Below, in pieces: positions 1 to 11,989 of a stretch of 64,000 bases of DNA; positions within the stretch are counted from its first letter, which is position 1, and every line of letters begins with the position of its first letter. The stretch lies in the NCBI GenBank assembly GCA_030704615.1, contig CM060734.1, forward strand, positions 32,380,042-32,444,041, in the 5' to 3' direction. This DNA comes from Takakia lepidozioides. Lineage: Eukaryota > Streptophyta > Takakiopsida > Takakiales > Takakiaceae. The translations under genes were made by a program, and so were the position numbers. Below the pieces are notes generated by a model. It did not search any database, had not been told where the DNA came from, and worked only from the letters and a program-made list of their open reading frames with translations.

Positions 1-31
1 GATCATACATATTCCCTTGCTCCGGGTAGGG

Positions 32-2920
32 ATGGAGCAGAGCGGGGCAGCTGTTGCGGCAGAAGCGTTTCTAAGCGGGCTTGAAAAGCAAGTATCCGAG
101 CAATCGAATGCCGCTCCCTGGCAGAAACAGGAAGATTACAGTGGGTATGGTGGATTGAATCAACAGGGGTCAGGTTTTCCTACTCAAAATGGGCAGTCTG
201 GTTCCGCTGGCTATGCCTCCTATGTAGGCCCAGTAGACATGGGAGTGCAACAGCAGGCTTCGATGCAGTCACGCACCGACACATATGGCCAGGTAGGAGG
301 ATTTCAAGAGCAAAAGAGTCACTCAGACGATTATTCTTCTCAGTATGTATCTCGGGTGGAAGATGGAAGGGGGGCCGGGGAGGAAGGTAACAGGGTATAC
401 AACTACGAAGATCCTGCAGGAGATGGAAGTGAGGGCTGCACAAAAGGGGTCGGTGCTGGCGACGAAGATAGCGGTGGCGAGGGAGATGGAGTCCAGTTTT
501 TTCCGACCCCTGCTGGGCAGCCTGGGGACAGTGAAGGAGGACTAGAGAATGATCAGTTGAACGATGAAAACTTGGGCTTCGCCGGGGATGGAAGCTCCGG
601 TAAAAGGCGGCGGAGTCGTTGGGGTCCTCAAGCAGAAGGAGAGGGCGATGTAACTGACATTGAAGGTGTAGGAGGAAAGAAACGAAAATCCCGATGGGCA
701 TCTGACGAGCCCAAAAATGCTCTCTTCGGCCAGATTCAGCTCCCAGATTTTGTGAAGGAGTTGACTGGTGGGGTAGATTTGGACCCTGAGCTTCAGGCTC
801 TTAACATCCAGCTTCTGGACATCAATAGGAAGCTCCAGACGGGGATGGTGGTTGATTTTCAAGGAGATGGTGGCCGATCACCTTCTCCGGAGCCCATCTA
901 TGACAACATGGGCATCAGAATTAATACTCGAGAATACAGGGCTCGGGAGAAGTTGATGCGGGAAAGGCAGGAAGTGATTGCTTTGCTGATCAAGAAGAAT
1001 CCGGCGTTCAAACCTCCAGCCGATTACAAACCTTTGAAGCAGTACAAGAAGCTTTACATCCCCGTCAAAGAATACCCTGGATATAATTTTATTGGACTGA
1101 TCATTGGTCCCCGTGGTAACACTCAAAAACGGATGGAGAGAGAGACGGGGGCGAAGATTGTGATAAGGGGTAAAGGGTCCGTGAAGGAGGGGCGCTCAGC
1201 ACAGAAACGTGATCTGAAGCCTGACCCTTCTGAGAATGAGGACTTGCATGTGCTGGTCGAAGCAGATACTGCAGACGGCTTGGAGAAGGCTGCAGGGATG
1301 GTGGAAAAGCTTTTACTCCCTGTGGAAGAGGGTAGGAATGAGCATAAGAGAGCTCAGTTGCGGGAGCTTGCAGCATTAAATGGGACAATACGAGATGATG
1401 AGTACTGTCGCCTCTGTGGGGAGCCTGGCCACAGGCAGTACGCCTGTCCAGCCCGGCACTCCACATTTAAGAGCGATGTGTCTTGTCGCATCTGTGGTGA
1501 TGGAGGTCACCCAACCATTGACTGTCCCTTGAAAGGTTCAGCACAAGGAAGCAAGATGGATGATGAGTACAAAAGCTTCCTGGCCGAACTTGGAGGGGCT
1601 GACCCCGAAGGGGGAACTCCTGGTGGAAATGGGGGTGGGGAAATTGGCTCCAACCGACAGACCGGGCTACCCCTCAATTTACCAGGTCCACAAGGTGGAA
1701 GTGGCCTTCCATGGACAGGGGGTACAGCAGGTGGGGGTATGATAGGGTTTGTTGGCCCCAGTGGTGGAGGTGGGATGGGAGGTGGCATGGGAGGTGGTGG
1801 CGTTATGGGAGGATCATTGGGAGGGTTTGGTGGAGGAGGGGGCATGGGTCCTCCTATGGAATCAGGTCGTGGGATGCCCATGCAACAACCACAGGGCTTT
1901 GGAAACCCCTTCTTTCGAAGCCCGCAGGGAGTTGGCGTTGGGAACAAGTTCAACAAGGAAGACGAATCCAATCTATATGTTGGTTACTTGCCAAGCTCAG
2001 TTGAAGACGAAGGGCTCCGCCGTATGTTTTCCCCATTTGGAAATGTTGAAGATGTAAAGGTAATCCGAGACCGCCTCAATGGGTCTAGTAAGGGTTATGG
2101 CTTTGTGAAATATTCCGATCCTTCATCAGCAATTGCAGCAGTAACCCACATGAATGGATACAGAGTGGAGGGCAGAAATCTGGCAGTGAGAATAGCGGGG
2201 CCTCCACCGCCTCCTAGGGGCCTCGGTGGAGGGCCTCCATTACCTGGAACAGATCCCTCAGGCAGTACCGGGTACCCGCCTCAGCTGCATGCAGGCCCAC
2301 ATGGGCCGCCTGGTGGGGGTACAATGGGTGGGCATTCAGCCCCACCACCCTGGGGTGCTTCGCCAGGACGAATACTGCCCTTCAACCCATATGGTCCTTC
2401 TTCTGGTCCCAACCCATATGGCCCCCTTCCTCCTGTTCCCCCTTCTCATGGCGGAGCTCTGCATGGAGGTCCCCCCCCTCAGTATGGACCATACAGCCCT
2501 TATTTAGGGCCCCCTTCTCAAGGGGCACCACCTGGAGGCAGGTACCCACAGGATCTTTCTGGAGGAGCTTCTCAGGGACAGTCTGGTGGGAAGGATGCTG
2601 GGGGTCGAGTGGGGCCCCCTCGAGGGTCTGCAATGGCTGGTGTTGTTGGGATGGGTACAAGGCCAGGGTCTCGCGTTGTGGCTGCTGGGGGTTCATCATT
2701 GGGCGGGTTCTCTCCTGCTCCTCCATATCAAGGGTACTATCCACCTCCTCCACCTGCCAGTGCCCCATCTGCACCTGCACCCCCACCTCTCCCTCCCTCA
2801 GGTGGAAGTGGGGCACCTGCAACTTGGGGAATGAGTGCCGGTGTTGCTTCTGCATTGGGTGGGCAGATCAATGTAGTAGAGTCAGAATATGAACGCTTCA
2901 TGTCAGAGATGGGTCGGTGA
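32..2920 (+). CDS. SF1: Branch-point binding protein SF1/BBP (splicing factor 1)
   Basis: Single open exon of 962 codons encoding the factor that recognises the intron branch point in early spliceosomes and pairs with U2AF65 in the nucleus. Seen in order: two basic-Trp motifs of the U2AF-ligand type (RRSRW near residue 194, RKSRW near 218); the SF1 helix-hairpin region ending [18 protein letters not shown]; a KH-QUA2 domain at about 343-430 with the [15 protein letters not shown] loop; two CCHC zinc knuckles ([14 protein letters not shown] and [14 protein letters not shown], about 457-497); a Gly-rich linker; an RRM at about 646-720 with NLYVGYLP and KGYGFVKY; and a Pro/Gly-rich tail. An RRM after the knuckles is the plant SF1 layout. 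The ATG at 32 is the first in frame, but the frame is open to the window edge, so the start could lie further upstream. No frame breaks were seen, and this is one of only two genes here that look functional. Confidence 0.96.
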   Translation: MEQSGAAVAAEAFLSGLEKQVSEQSNAAPWQKQEDYSGYGGLNQQGSGFPTQNGQSGSAGYASYVGPVDMGVQQQASMQSRTDTYGQVGGFQEQKSHSDDYSSQYVSRVEDGRGAGEEGNRVYNYEDPAGDGSEGCTKGVGAGDEDSGGEGDGVQFFPTPAGQPGDSEGGLENDQLNDENLGFAGDGSSGKRRRSRWGPQAEGEGDVTDIEGVGGKKRKSRWASDEPKNALFGQIQLPDFVKELTGGVDLDPELQALNIQLLDINRKLQTGMVVDFQGDGGRSPSPEPIYDNMGIRINTREYRAREKLMRERQEVIALLIKKNPAFKPPADYKPLKQYKKLYIPVKEYPGYNFIGLIIGPRGNTQKRMERETGAKIVIRGKGSVKEGRSAQKRDLKPDPSENEDLHVLVEADTADGLEKAAGMVEKLLLPVEEGRNEHKRAQLRELAALNGTIRDDEYCRLCGEPGHRQYACPARHSTFKSDVSCRICGDGGHPTIDCPLKGSAQGSKMDDEYKSFLAELGGADPEGGTPGGNGGGEIGSNRQTGLPLNLPGPQGGSGLPWTGGTAGGGMIGFVGPSGGGGMGGGMGGGGVMGGSLGGFGGGGGMGPPMESGRGMPMQQPQGFGNPFFRSPQGVGVGNKFNKEDESNLYVGYLPSSVEDEGLRRMFSPFGNVEDVKVIRDRLNGSSKGYGFVKYSDPSSAIAAVTHMNGYRVEGRNLAVRIAGPPPPPRGLGGGPPLPGTDPSGSTGYPPQLHAGPHGPPGGGTMGGHSAPPPWGASPGRILPFNPYGPSSGPNPYGPLPPVPPSHGGALHGGPPPQYGPYSPYLGPPSQGAPPGGRYPQDLSGGASQGQSGGKDAGGRVGPPRGSAMAGVVGMGTRPGSRVVAAGGSSLGGFSPAPPYQGYYPPPPPASAPSAPAPPPLPPSGGSGAPATWGMSAGVASALGGQINVVESEYERFMSEMGR

Positions 2921-5900
2921 CGGCTGTGAGAGAGGTAAGGGTTTTTGAGCCCAACTATAAGACAGTGCAATATGTTTTGTCTGATGCTAGGAATGTTAGG
3001 TTTGCTTTTTTGTCTTCCAGGTAGATGCCTTTCTGTTGTATGGTATTACTGTGACTCATAGCTTTTTTCTTCTGGTTTATTGAGAGTCTGAAAAGCCAGT
3101 CACTTGTCTATAGCCTGTTTAGTGCTTCAGCTGTCTAGCAATGTTTCACATGACAGGTCAAATCTTGATGCTGCTGTATATGGATATCAGATGGATACAT
3201 CAGATTTAGTGGTGCATGGGACGGTAAAGGCATTTTCTCAATGTGTTATCTTGTGGTTGGCTGAACTTGTAAAGGCTTAGGACATGGAGTGGAGAAGGCG
3301 ACAACTGCTGCTCCTAAAGTGCATCCTAATGTAGGGTATGTGAAGTTGGTGCTGATGGTCTGAGGGATTCTAACGGCACTATTCTGGGGGACACCATGTG
3401 AGATGTCTGCAGTTAGGCCTTGCCTTCTCTGAGACTTCTCAAATGGTGTCTGCGAATGTGCAGAGGAGGGCAACTTAAGCACTAGCTAGGTTTTGCTACC
3501 CCTTATGGTGTTGAAGGGCTCTAATGGCAGCTGTGCTGACACTGGTATTGTTGTACAGGACTCTTGTTGGAGTTTCTTATAGCACAAAACGTGTTTAGCA
3601 AATTTGGGTTTTCTCTTGGTGGTAGGAGCTACTGAACCTGCTTTTCCAGAAGTCACTCACATGGATGTGCTTTCGTAGTATGATACTAATACCTCGAAAG
3701 TTGAGGAGTTGTTGACATTCCAGGGTTGATGTTGATCTCTAGCAGCTCTCACACAGAGGGGTTCAAATTCAACCTAGAGAGTTAAATCAGCAAAAAGAGG
3801 AGTAAGTTGTGCCCTGGTATCTACTTATTAGGCCTACATTTTTGTCTGACTTGGTTGTTGAACGAGGAATAAGTGAACTGGACTTAACTGAAGTGGGTTG
3901 TATTGGATGGAAAGGGCAAGATACTGCATCGTTCTCTACTGCACTCTCTGTTCTTGTCTGAAAAGTCTTTTGGTGATTGCTAACATTTTCACAACATGTG
4001 ATGGGTCTGACAGCAGTTGTAATGTTGGCATGGTTCATGGTTAGTGGTATACTAAAATGTTTTTCCCATCATATTGGGGCTCCTCACTGAAGGCTGAGAC
4101 TTACAGTTAAAGGCACTTGGATTGGAAGACTAAAATGCAAGGTTGCAGGGCCTTATGTCATAGTAGGTACCTTGTTGCAAAGGTATTTTGGATTTGCATT
4201 TTATTTAGACAAAACCAGTCAGAATCTTAGGCTAATGTGGTCCTAGCTGATTATGAAATGCTAAATGCGAATTGATAGTCATCCATTTTGGTAGAAGCTA
4301 CCTAGGCTTGACTCTCACCTCCGTGTCATCTATGTGAAAGGGTTTCCAAGTCTGACATTTGACGTGCCCATATCTTCTCGTACTCAGGATGTGGTGAAAT
4401 CCTCCATCGCTTTGAAATTCGTCCAGGACACAGGGCTTGGCGAAAGATGATTTTTTTCTCAAGCTAACTAAGTTTGGTGGTTTACAGCATTAATTCGGGC
4501 TGATGTCCTAATTATCTTTGAATTGTGGCTATTAGTTCTGGCTAAATAAGTGACATACCAACATTGTTCAGACGCACGATGAGAGGAAGTCCAGCTAGGA
4601 CTGGTCACTGCTTAAACCCTTCCAGTAGCCAATTACTGACTAAATAATAGTGGCCGATCCCAACTTTTTTAACTGCTCTGTTGTGCTTAACTGGCCGTTT
4701 ATGAAAGTTCAAAATTAATGGGAACTTGGTGCTGATCAATGCAATAGAGCTACCTTCTGGATAATACCCTATCTTCCTGGAGAGGTATGTTCAGGGATCC
4801 CTTGTAAGATAATGTGTTAAGGGAAAGGCTGATACTTGCATTGGAACTTGGCTCTTCCAAAGTGCTGGCCCATGAACTATGTGGATTGGCAGGTACTTTT
4901 CGCTAGTCATGTGAAGCTCAACTTCAGACTACTCTTGGACCATGTTCATTGCAGAGTGCCACTCTCCAGGTGATATACAATACATTTGTTCAAAATGTAG
5001 ACTTTAGGTGTGCCAATCACCGAGCAAGATAGGGCTCACAAGAGTGGTTCCCTTTCCATTTAACACCAGTAACCTTTCATGGTTGTGAGAATAATGATCA
5101 CACTGCAGATGTCAGCGGACGGAAACCAAGCCAAGGTGCTCCTGGACTGGTATTATAAGGTAAGAGTGAAACTTGCCAACACGGTGTTAATTAGCCGCTC
5201 AATTAGTTGAACGTTTTATCAGTTTGTTTAGAATTTGGGAGAAACCTGTTCCCACACTTTCAGCCTCTCAAGTGACTTTAGGCCCAGATAGTTGACCTTC
5301 GAAATTCTTGTTAACTTTACTTGTGCACCAATTTATATTTTCAGTCTGCGGTTCCATGCGGTGTTTTCAGTCTGCGGTTTTCAGTCAAACAGGATAGCAT
5401 ATCACGAAATTCTAGTGCGCAAAGAAATTAAACAGGGCTTCGTCTGGAGCTGTTTACTCTTCCATCAACCTTCGACTGCCAGCACTGATGAATACCTGTT
5501 GTCTAAGTTCACTTGGGTGTATAATGTTCAATAGTGAGAGACTGAAGCTGGGGAAACCCATTCATGAATGTCATCTGCAGAAAGGTGAAGCATGCCTAAG
5601 CCAGCTACAGCTCCACCATGTCTTAGAGGTGGCGCTCACCATCATCTTCGGCATGGAATGTTGCCTACATGAGACAAACTCCATTAATCATCGCAGGTTT
5701 AAAAGACTAAGAAATGGATGGATCTATCCCCACTATACCGGAACTTTTATCCTCTTCCAACAAGAAATAGGTCTTTTGTTCTCGGAGTTTGGTTGGTAGA
5801 TCGACACATTTGACTAAAGGATGAAAAATACTAAAGATTGACAGTCATATATCGACATCTTCTCCAATAGAGAGAACAATCCTTTTGGATACAATTATCG

Positions 5901-7080
5901 CCGTCAAAAAAAGCATGTTTAGTCGAACTGTGGCCACATTTAACAGTTCTAATTTTACGTTACTCCCAAGGTCAATGTCAATTGATCATCAGATGCATAG
6001 GTTAGTGGTGGCATTCTCATAGTAGATGGTAATTGTATAGAGCCACAATGCAGCCACCAGTCGAGAGGTTACTCTAGCTGGGCTGTAACAAACCTTGCAG
6101 ACCTACTTAGATGCATATCAAGACAGGCTTGTGGTATGGTCGTGAGCCACTAACATATCATGCTACACTTGTTCTAGAAGTTCCAAATTTCACAATTACA
6201 CTGCAAAGATCCAGGCCATGTGGGAGAGTTTCAAATTTTGCCGACTGGCACAACATGCAGGACCACCGATATGTAAGTCCGGAACATGATACTTGGTCTT
6301 TCGAATGAACTACATTGTGTGAAAGTATGAATCCTTCGACCAGTAGATTATACTTGCGCACATTAGCACCTTTCACACACCATGGGCAGAATCATATGAT
6401 AAACAACAGAGGCTCAGTTGTGTTGATAGCAATGGAAATGACGGGTATTGCCATGGAACTAAAATGCAGGCAAATAAACCTGCTTCAACTAAGGGACCAA
6501 ACTGATTCTCTCCATGTGAAGCCGGCCGGCGGCCTCAACTTCCATGTGCATTAAATGTTTATTCGAGTTAGCGTTTTCCATACTTGTGCGGCTGCTTATG
6601 GGTCTGTATCAACAAGCGGCACATGGTCTATAAGCCACTGTTGTGTGGTTATTTGATTTTTTTAATATCAGCCGGTTACAAATGTTTAACTTTAACTTCG
6701 TATTCACGCACTTCCAAGTGTGTTGGGATGCCCCGGATGTGGGGCATCTTATCAATTTTATCTGGGGTAAAAACCAGTGTTGCACTGGTATATAGGGTCT
6801 GGCGGGGTATCAACCAGGGTATTGAATAACCGACCCGGCTGGTATTGGGGATTGCAATCTGATAACTGGACCGGCTGGTATTGCCAAGACAATACCCGGA
6901 CCCGTATTATGGGCAAAAACAAGGACTATACCATGGTATGAATATGAAATTGGGCAGGTGCACATGATGTCAGGGGCAGGGTAAGAGGGTGCACATGTGA
7001 GGGAGGGCATGTCTAGCCCCAAGAGCAAGCCACTATTATTCATTTCTTAGCACATGTAGGGCGGGCCCGCCCCTATTCTT
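2921..7080. other. SF1 3' region and gene-free stretch
   Basis: No convincing coding region. A 3' UTR intron of SF1 is plausible at 2935-3020, with donor GGTAAGG just after the stop and a pyrimidine-rich run ending TTCCAG. The rest is unremarkable AT-moderate sequence without recognisable domains. Around 6780-6910 there is a short low-complexity stretch of GGTAT/ACCGGCTGG words. Confidence 0.5.
5109..5159 (+). other. Candidate isolated 51-nt exon
   Basis: A 51-nt segment is preceded by CACTGCAG and followed by GTAAGAG, a well-formed acceptor and donor pair. It begins with ATG and is open for 17 codons (MSADGNQAKVLLDWYYK). It could be an alternative or orphan exon, or chance. No partner exon was recognised nearby. 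Confidence 0.2.
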
Positions 7081-7800
7081 TTTTATTATGTAATGCGAAG
7101 TCTGAATTTTGCAACATAATAATTAATTTTGGAATTAAATTCCACGACTCTGAAATTGTGGGAGGAACGATGGGAGCTCCGCAATTTGCGGAAGGAGACC
7201 CCAACGGTCTCTTCGTCTCTCTCACTAATAATCGAAATTCGTTCGATTGTCCAACGAGGCGTTCACTTGTCATCTGGTTTTTGTTCAGTGCGAAAAAAGA
7301 AATCCTGCAATGCGTGCACGACTATTGCACCCATTGAACGGATGTGGTTGAAGCCCCTCTTTTGCCCGCATGTGCGGAGACACAACAGACGAATAAATCA
7401 TTTGCCTCCCCATCGACGCGCTCCTCCCTCGAGCCATTCCAAGTTTCTTCCCTGTTTTGCACTCCAAACTTGATTTGTGTTCTACTTCGTGCACTCTTCA
7501 TAGAGAGTTCTGCAACGCCATCTGTATCTTTGGGGGAGAACGATCCTTTCTTCCTCTTTCCTTTGATCTTGATGGCTCCTATGTTTCACCTAGTATGGTG
7601 GACAATCAATCATTAGGGCGACTATCTCTTGTTCCCTATGGCATACTGATGTGACGATGGAGCAATGATATGACAAGCTGACGTGCGTGCCAAATTTGGG
7701 AGCGATCAAAATTCATTTGGACCCAAAACACCATGCGCTCCCCTGGATCTCTTCAAAGGACACAGCTCCACAAGACCTTGCCTTCGATTGGCAAATCTCT
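7080..7800. repeat. Copy of the 43-46 kb repeat family, partly rearranged
   Basis: Positions about 7240-7440 (GTTCGATTGTCCAACGAGG onward to the GAGCCATTCC words) repeat the sequence at about 43700-43915 and 44705-44910 in the same orientation. The next stretch, about 7440-7520 and 7683-7735, matches 45110-45235 in the opposite orientation (the TTTGGGAGCGATCAAAATTC word). This shows an inversion relative to the copies inside the hAT-like element. No gene is supported here. Confidence 0.7.
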
Positions 7801-8799
7801 CAATTCCACTCTGTTTTCTCAAAACAAATAACCGATTTTTAATCTGCTTGCGTTTTAGGACCCCGCGTTTTAGGACCCCCTTCTGAGTTTCCTCCTCCAT
7901 CTACACCTCCCTAATCATTCTCCTTTCATCTAATCCATCATTACTGTGTATCTTTCCCTCAATGTCACTTTCAGTCAAGTGGCGCTGTCACCTCATCACC
8001 TCTTCAGCTAGCCGTTTTTATTTATGACGGCTGCCAACTTGGTCGCGCGGGTTGCCGCCAAGTAGCAACCTCCAAATCCTGTAGTCCTCCTCCTCATATA
8101 TACAGTTCACTATCACTTCGCTCCGAATTCTCTCTAAGTCTCTACTATTTTTGCATTCATCGATCCTCTCTTCAAGCGTTCTCTCTTCCCTAGTTGCTTG
8201 TTCACTATCTCTAATTCTGGTCTACGTTGTTTCCTCTAATTTCACGCTGCTGTCTTTAAACTATCGTTGTAGTTTTGGCTGGCACTAGCTTGTCCTCTCG
8301 GATTCTACAGCTTCCTGATCTACCTCGTTCACTCATTTCTGGCCCTCGCTGATTCGCTGCTTTCCACTCTCGTCGTCTCTTAGCTCTTCCTGCTTCTTGG
8401 TATCCACAGCCTTCAGACTAGGCAAGTGCGCTTGCTCCCCTCAACATGGCCTCTTCTGGGAATGGGTCATTTATGCAAGCGGAGCCCTAGGAAGTCCGCT
8501 TCCCATTAGACCTGCTGCTCCCTATGCGAAGACGCCTGCAACCCTCATCAGGAACAGTTTTCTACTTGGCGCATCAAGCTCAGACAAGGCAGGACTTGTC
8601 CAGGGGTCCTGTAAGACGTCCCCTCCTCCCCCCTCCCTTTCCATTCAACGCCCCATCTCCCTCTCTTTTCCCTCCCTCCAGACACCCTGGTTTGGTTTTT
8701 TCAGTGATAGATCCCCCTCCATCGGCTCAGTAGGAGACAGACTGGTCAAAGGATCCCCTTCTCACTCAGGATCTTCTAGATGAGGACTCTCCCCTTGTC

Positions 8800-10237
8800 G
8801 CCATGGGCCTGGAGGATATGGACTCCTGAGTTAAACAACTTTGGAAAAACATGGCATCCTCGTCCACTTCCCTGGAAGAAAAGTTAAGAGAGCCTACGTC
8901 AGGGATTGGGCAATTCGCCACTTGGGGGGCTCGGGTGAACTCAGGCAACAGTTTTGCCACAACAAAGGGAGAGGCTTCTTTTCCATTGTGTTCGAAACCA
9001 AAGAGGCAGCTGCCCAAGCCTTACTATTCAATCCTCACACAAAAGGATTCAATGTGAATATCTTCCCCTGGTCCTCCAATATGGGGAACAAAATCGAAAA
9101 GAAGTGGGGACCCAGAATTATATCTATCTCGTTCATTCCGGATCAATACTTGGCTAATCTGCCGGATATAGCTAACCACTTTGGCTTCTACCTGGGCTGT
9201 ATGTCAGTTTTTTATCCACAAACGTGCACTCAAAACCTCCGCTAAGACCCGGCATGGAGGACACGTACTATAGTCTCCAGGCTTCATGAATCAATCTGCC
9301 CCAAAATAGTACTGATGATGCCCAATGATGCAACTCTGCCAAATTGCATCAGACTTCCTATCAATAAAGAAGGGAACTACTATACTGTTCGGAGGCTTTG
9401 AGGAGTCTACATTTGTTGCGTGTTTTAACTGTGGTCAACTAGGCCATTTTAAAATCGATTGCCCTTCTGCTAAGAGAAAGAGGGCACCAAACTCTCCATC
9501 CTCCTTGGACTCTGGCAGGCGAACTCCTCTCCAGCACACCACTGGAATCAGGCCCCTCAATTTGGCCACAAAGGCACTGCCCAGTTGATTGGAAGGCCAT
9601 CCTCAACCTTCTCTCCGTATTCAGCGCATCAGGCTTCGGTTTCACAAGACATGATGCAATTCAGATCTTCTAGACCCAAGCTCTCTGTCAGACATGACTC
9701 CTTCCGAGACCCTATGTTTTTGGAAGCTGGATCGTTTTTCAACCACCAGGCAAGGGTACCACAGAGTCAGGCGCAACCCCAGGGAAGATTGTCGACTTCC
9801 AGGAGTCATGGTCAAACATCTGCAGGCTCTCAAAAATCCACTCTTCAGCTCATTATGCCCACCAAACCCCCCAAGCATTCCAACCTGCCCATTCCCAAGG
9901 TTATTTCGGGTATTGCCATCAACTCAGTATTTTCCAAAACATGTCTTAGAATGTGTTGCTCTTTCCAGAGCCTACAATTGAAGGGATGTTCTGCCCTGGA
10001 TGTGCTTGATGCCCCACAAGTCTCTTGCATCACGCCTCTCATCTTCAAGAAGGGAACCCCCCCTTTATTTTGGTCAACTCGGATGACTTCGAACTTGTGG
10101 AATCCCTATGGATCAGTGCTGCGGACGTTAGACAGTACTTTCAAATGTGTCCCCCTAACAGTAACCCATCAGTGACGCCAGGGAGTTGCAATCTCCACAG
10201 CCTTAGTGCCCAGCCCCAGCCCCAGCCCCAGCCCTAG
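8800..10237 (+). pseudogene. LINE ORF1 (RNA-binding, DUF4283-like plus CCHC knuckle), frameshifted
   Basis: At least three frames must be combined. The first (about 8841-9245) has the aromatic-rich fold of plant LINE ORF1 N-terminal domains, with GRGFFSIVFETKEAA and FPWSSNMG. A second frame (about 9325-9588) contains one zinc knuckle, CFNCGQLGHFKIDC, followed by a basic stretch. A third frame (9585-10175) is Ser/Pro-rich. This order fits the nucleic-acid-binding ORF1 protein of L1-like plant LINEs. Stops at the frame changes make it non-functional. Assignment of the first domain rests on pattern, not alignment. Confidence 0.65.
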
Positions 10238-10239
10238 CA

Positions 10240-10752
10240 TCGTCACCGTTGTTGCACCCCCCCCCCCCCCCCCCCCACCGCCAGGCGCCCCAAGTGACGT
10301 CCTTGTGATGACCTAAGCTGACCACAACACCATTGCGACCCCCTTGTGGCGACGCCGTTGCGACCCCCTAGCATCACAACGTTGGGCGTCCCAACGCGGG
10401 GCGCCCCCAACGACGCTTTTGTGAAGTTGAGGGCCACAAAGCCCCAAAAAAAAAAAAAAACTCCCACTATGGTGATGTTGTTGCGACGCCCTGGCGTCAC
10501 AGAGGCGCTGGGGCGCCCTTAGTGACGCTTTTGCGACACCGAGGCGTCGCAACGTTTTGTTTTTTTTTGGATTTCCGACGCTGGGGCGTCGCAAGAAAAA
10601 AAATCCATCGCAACGAGGGCCCTCTTTCCCCTTCATGCCACCTTACGACGGCTAGGCATCGCAAAAAAGCGTCGCGGGCTCAGCGCCGCGCGGGGCATGG
10701 AGGCGCGGCTGGCGTCACAACCCCCCCCCCCCCCCCCCATTTGCTGTAGTGC
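10240..10752. repeat. GC-rich insert of GCGACGCC/GGCGTCGC palindromes with a CACTA-like end
   Basis: Bounded by poly-C runs near 10257-10276 and 10721-10738. It is packed with inverted words such as GCGACGCC, GGCGTCAC and GGCGTCGC, often as pairs with a short loop. The right end reads TTTGCTGTAGTG, whose complement CACTACAGCAAA looks like the terminus of a CACTA (En/Spm) transposon. No matching left terminus was found. Dense subterminal repeats are typical of CACTA elements, so this may be a deleted element end inserted in the LINE. The design resembles, but differs from, the GCGACCGCC arrays further right. Confidence 0.5.
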
Positions 10753-11339
10753 ACCAACCAAAACAGGTGGTTCTTACGTCAGCCTCACTCTCTCGGGCTA
10801 TGAGACTCCATTCCTCAAAAGAGAGCTCTCCCTCCCCTGAACTTCCGTCCCCCACTCTAGCCCCAACCATCCAGGTTCTCACCTCACCTATGCCATGCAT
10901 TATCTTTCAAATTCTTTCTAGAGATGTTTATAGATGTTGGCTCTTATGCTACAAGCCCTTCAGGTCCTCTAAGAAAAAGAGTAGACACCTTATGATCCCC
11001 TTCCTAGACCTACCAGTCAACATCCCACCTGCCACCTTCTCCAAGGACCGAGTTGATGGAGCTCCCTGGACCTTAGTTTAAGCGCTCAAAAATCCGATTT
11101 CTTCCCTGATTTTGTGAGTATTCAAGCAATATCCATCAGTGAGGTCTCTAGTAACCAGTTCAGCTCTACCCTAGTCCCCACCAACCTTCTATTCCTCAAA
11201 GGCATATTCGTGCAAATTCAAAGGAAAAGTCCAAAACCACCCCCTCTCCTCTAGTGGGTTAAAACCCTCCGTCCTTCTGATCGCAAAGTCAAATTCAGCT
11301 TTGCTCCCTCAGGACCATCAAATGAGACCCTCCCTCTCA

Positions 11340-11888
11340 GTCCTCCCATAATTCCCAATGATAATTAACATATCTTCTTGGAATATTAGAGGGCTTGGCT
11401 CCGACCAGGCATCCCTAAAATGACTCAAAATCAAATCTTGGCTATCCCCTTTCCTCCAACATGACTCCATGGTCTTCATCCAGGAACACAAACTTGACCT
11501 TAGAAAAATCGATGCCCTATCGGACCACCTCTGGCCTTTAAACTCTTCATATTGGAAACCCACATCTGAAGGTACCAAAGGTGGCACTGCCATTCTACTC
11601 TCACCCTCCCTGCAACCGCTAGTGATCTCAAAAGCCTCATGGATGCCAGGTAGGATTCAGCTCTATGTCATTTCCCTCCCAAATAACACAGGAACCCTAG
11701 GACTTCTAAACATTTGCGTCCCTAACTCCTTAGCTGAAAGGGGCGAATTTTGGACCTTTCTCAATAACAAGATGTTAGCGGAACCCTCTATAGACAGTTG
11801 GATTCTCGCTGGAGATTTCAATATGATTGAAAACCAGGAGGATAGACATGGAAATGGCTCTTTCTCACCTAATCTTGATGGAGCGTAG
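11340..11888 (+). pseudogene. LINE endonuclease N-terminal part (EEP superfamily)
   Basis: The frame reads NISSWNIRGLG, the usual start of the LINE endonuclease, and then IQEHKLD, GGTAILLSPS and LAGDFNMIENQED, the metal-binding and catalytic blocks of the exonuclease-endonuclease-phosphatase fold that nicks target DNA. One in-frame stop lies near 11421. Coding similarity ends at about 11886, before the TWTNN and SDH blocks, which instead appear at 60.6-60.8 kb in a second fragment. Confidence 0.8.
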
Positions 11889-11989
11889 CTACGGCGTAAG
11901 CCTAGCCCCGTGAGCCTAGGAGCTCGGCTCACGCTTTGCCCTCTAAGCGTGAGCCCAGGGGTTTAGTGGAGGGAGAAGCAGGGCCCATA

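Larger units (their letters stand above)
8090..11888 (+). mobile_element. LINE non-LTR retrotransposon, 3'-truncated copy
   Basis: A plant LINE with a pyrimidine-rich 5' leader (about 8090-8780), a decayed ORF1 and the start of an apurinic-type endonuclease. It stops inside the endonuclease at about 11888, so reverse transcriptase is missing. LINEs usually lose their 5' end, so loss of the 3' half implies a later deletion or a split. A palindrome-rich insert (10240-10752) lies between ORF1 and the endonuclease. The left boundary is estimated; no target duplication was identified. Confidence 0.7.

Noticed and set aside
180-2970. Long frames antisense or out of frame to SF1
   Set aside because: They are shadows of the low-complexity Gly/Pro codons of SF1 and encode no domain.
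10257-10738. Poly-C runs as sequencing artefacts only
   Set aside because: The runs bound a structured palindromic block with a plausible transposon terminus, though their exact lengths may be unreliable.
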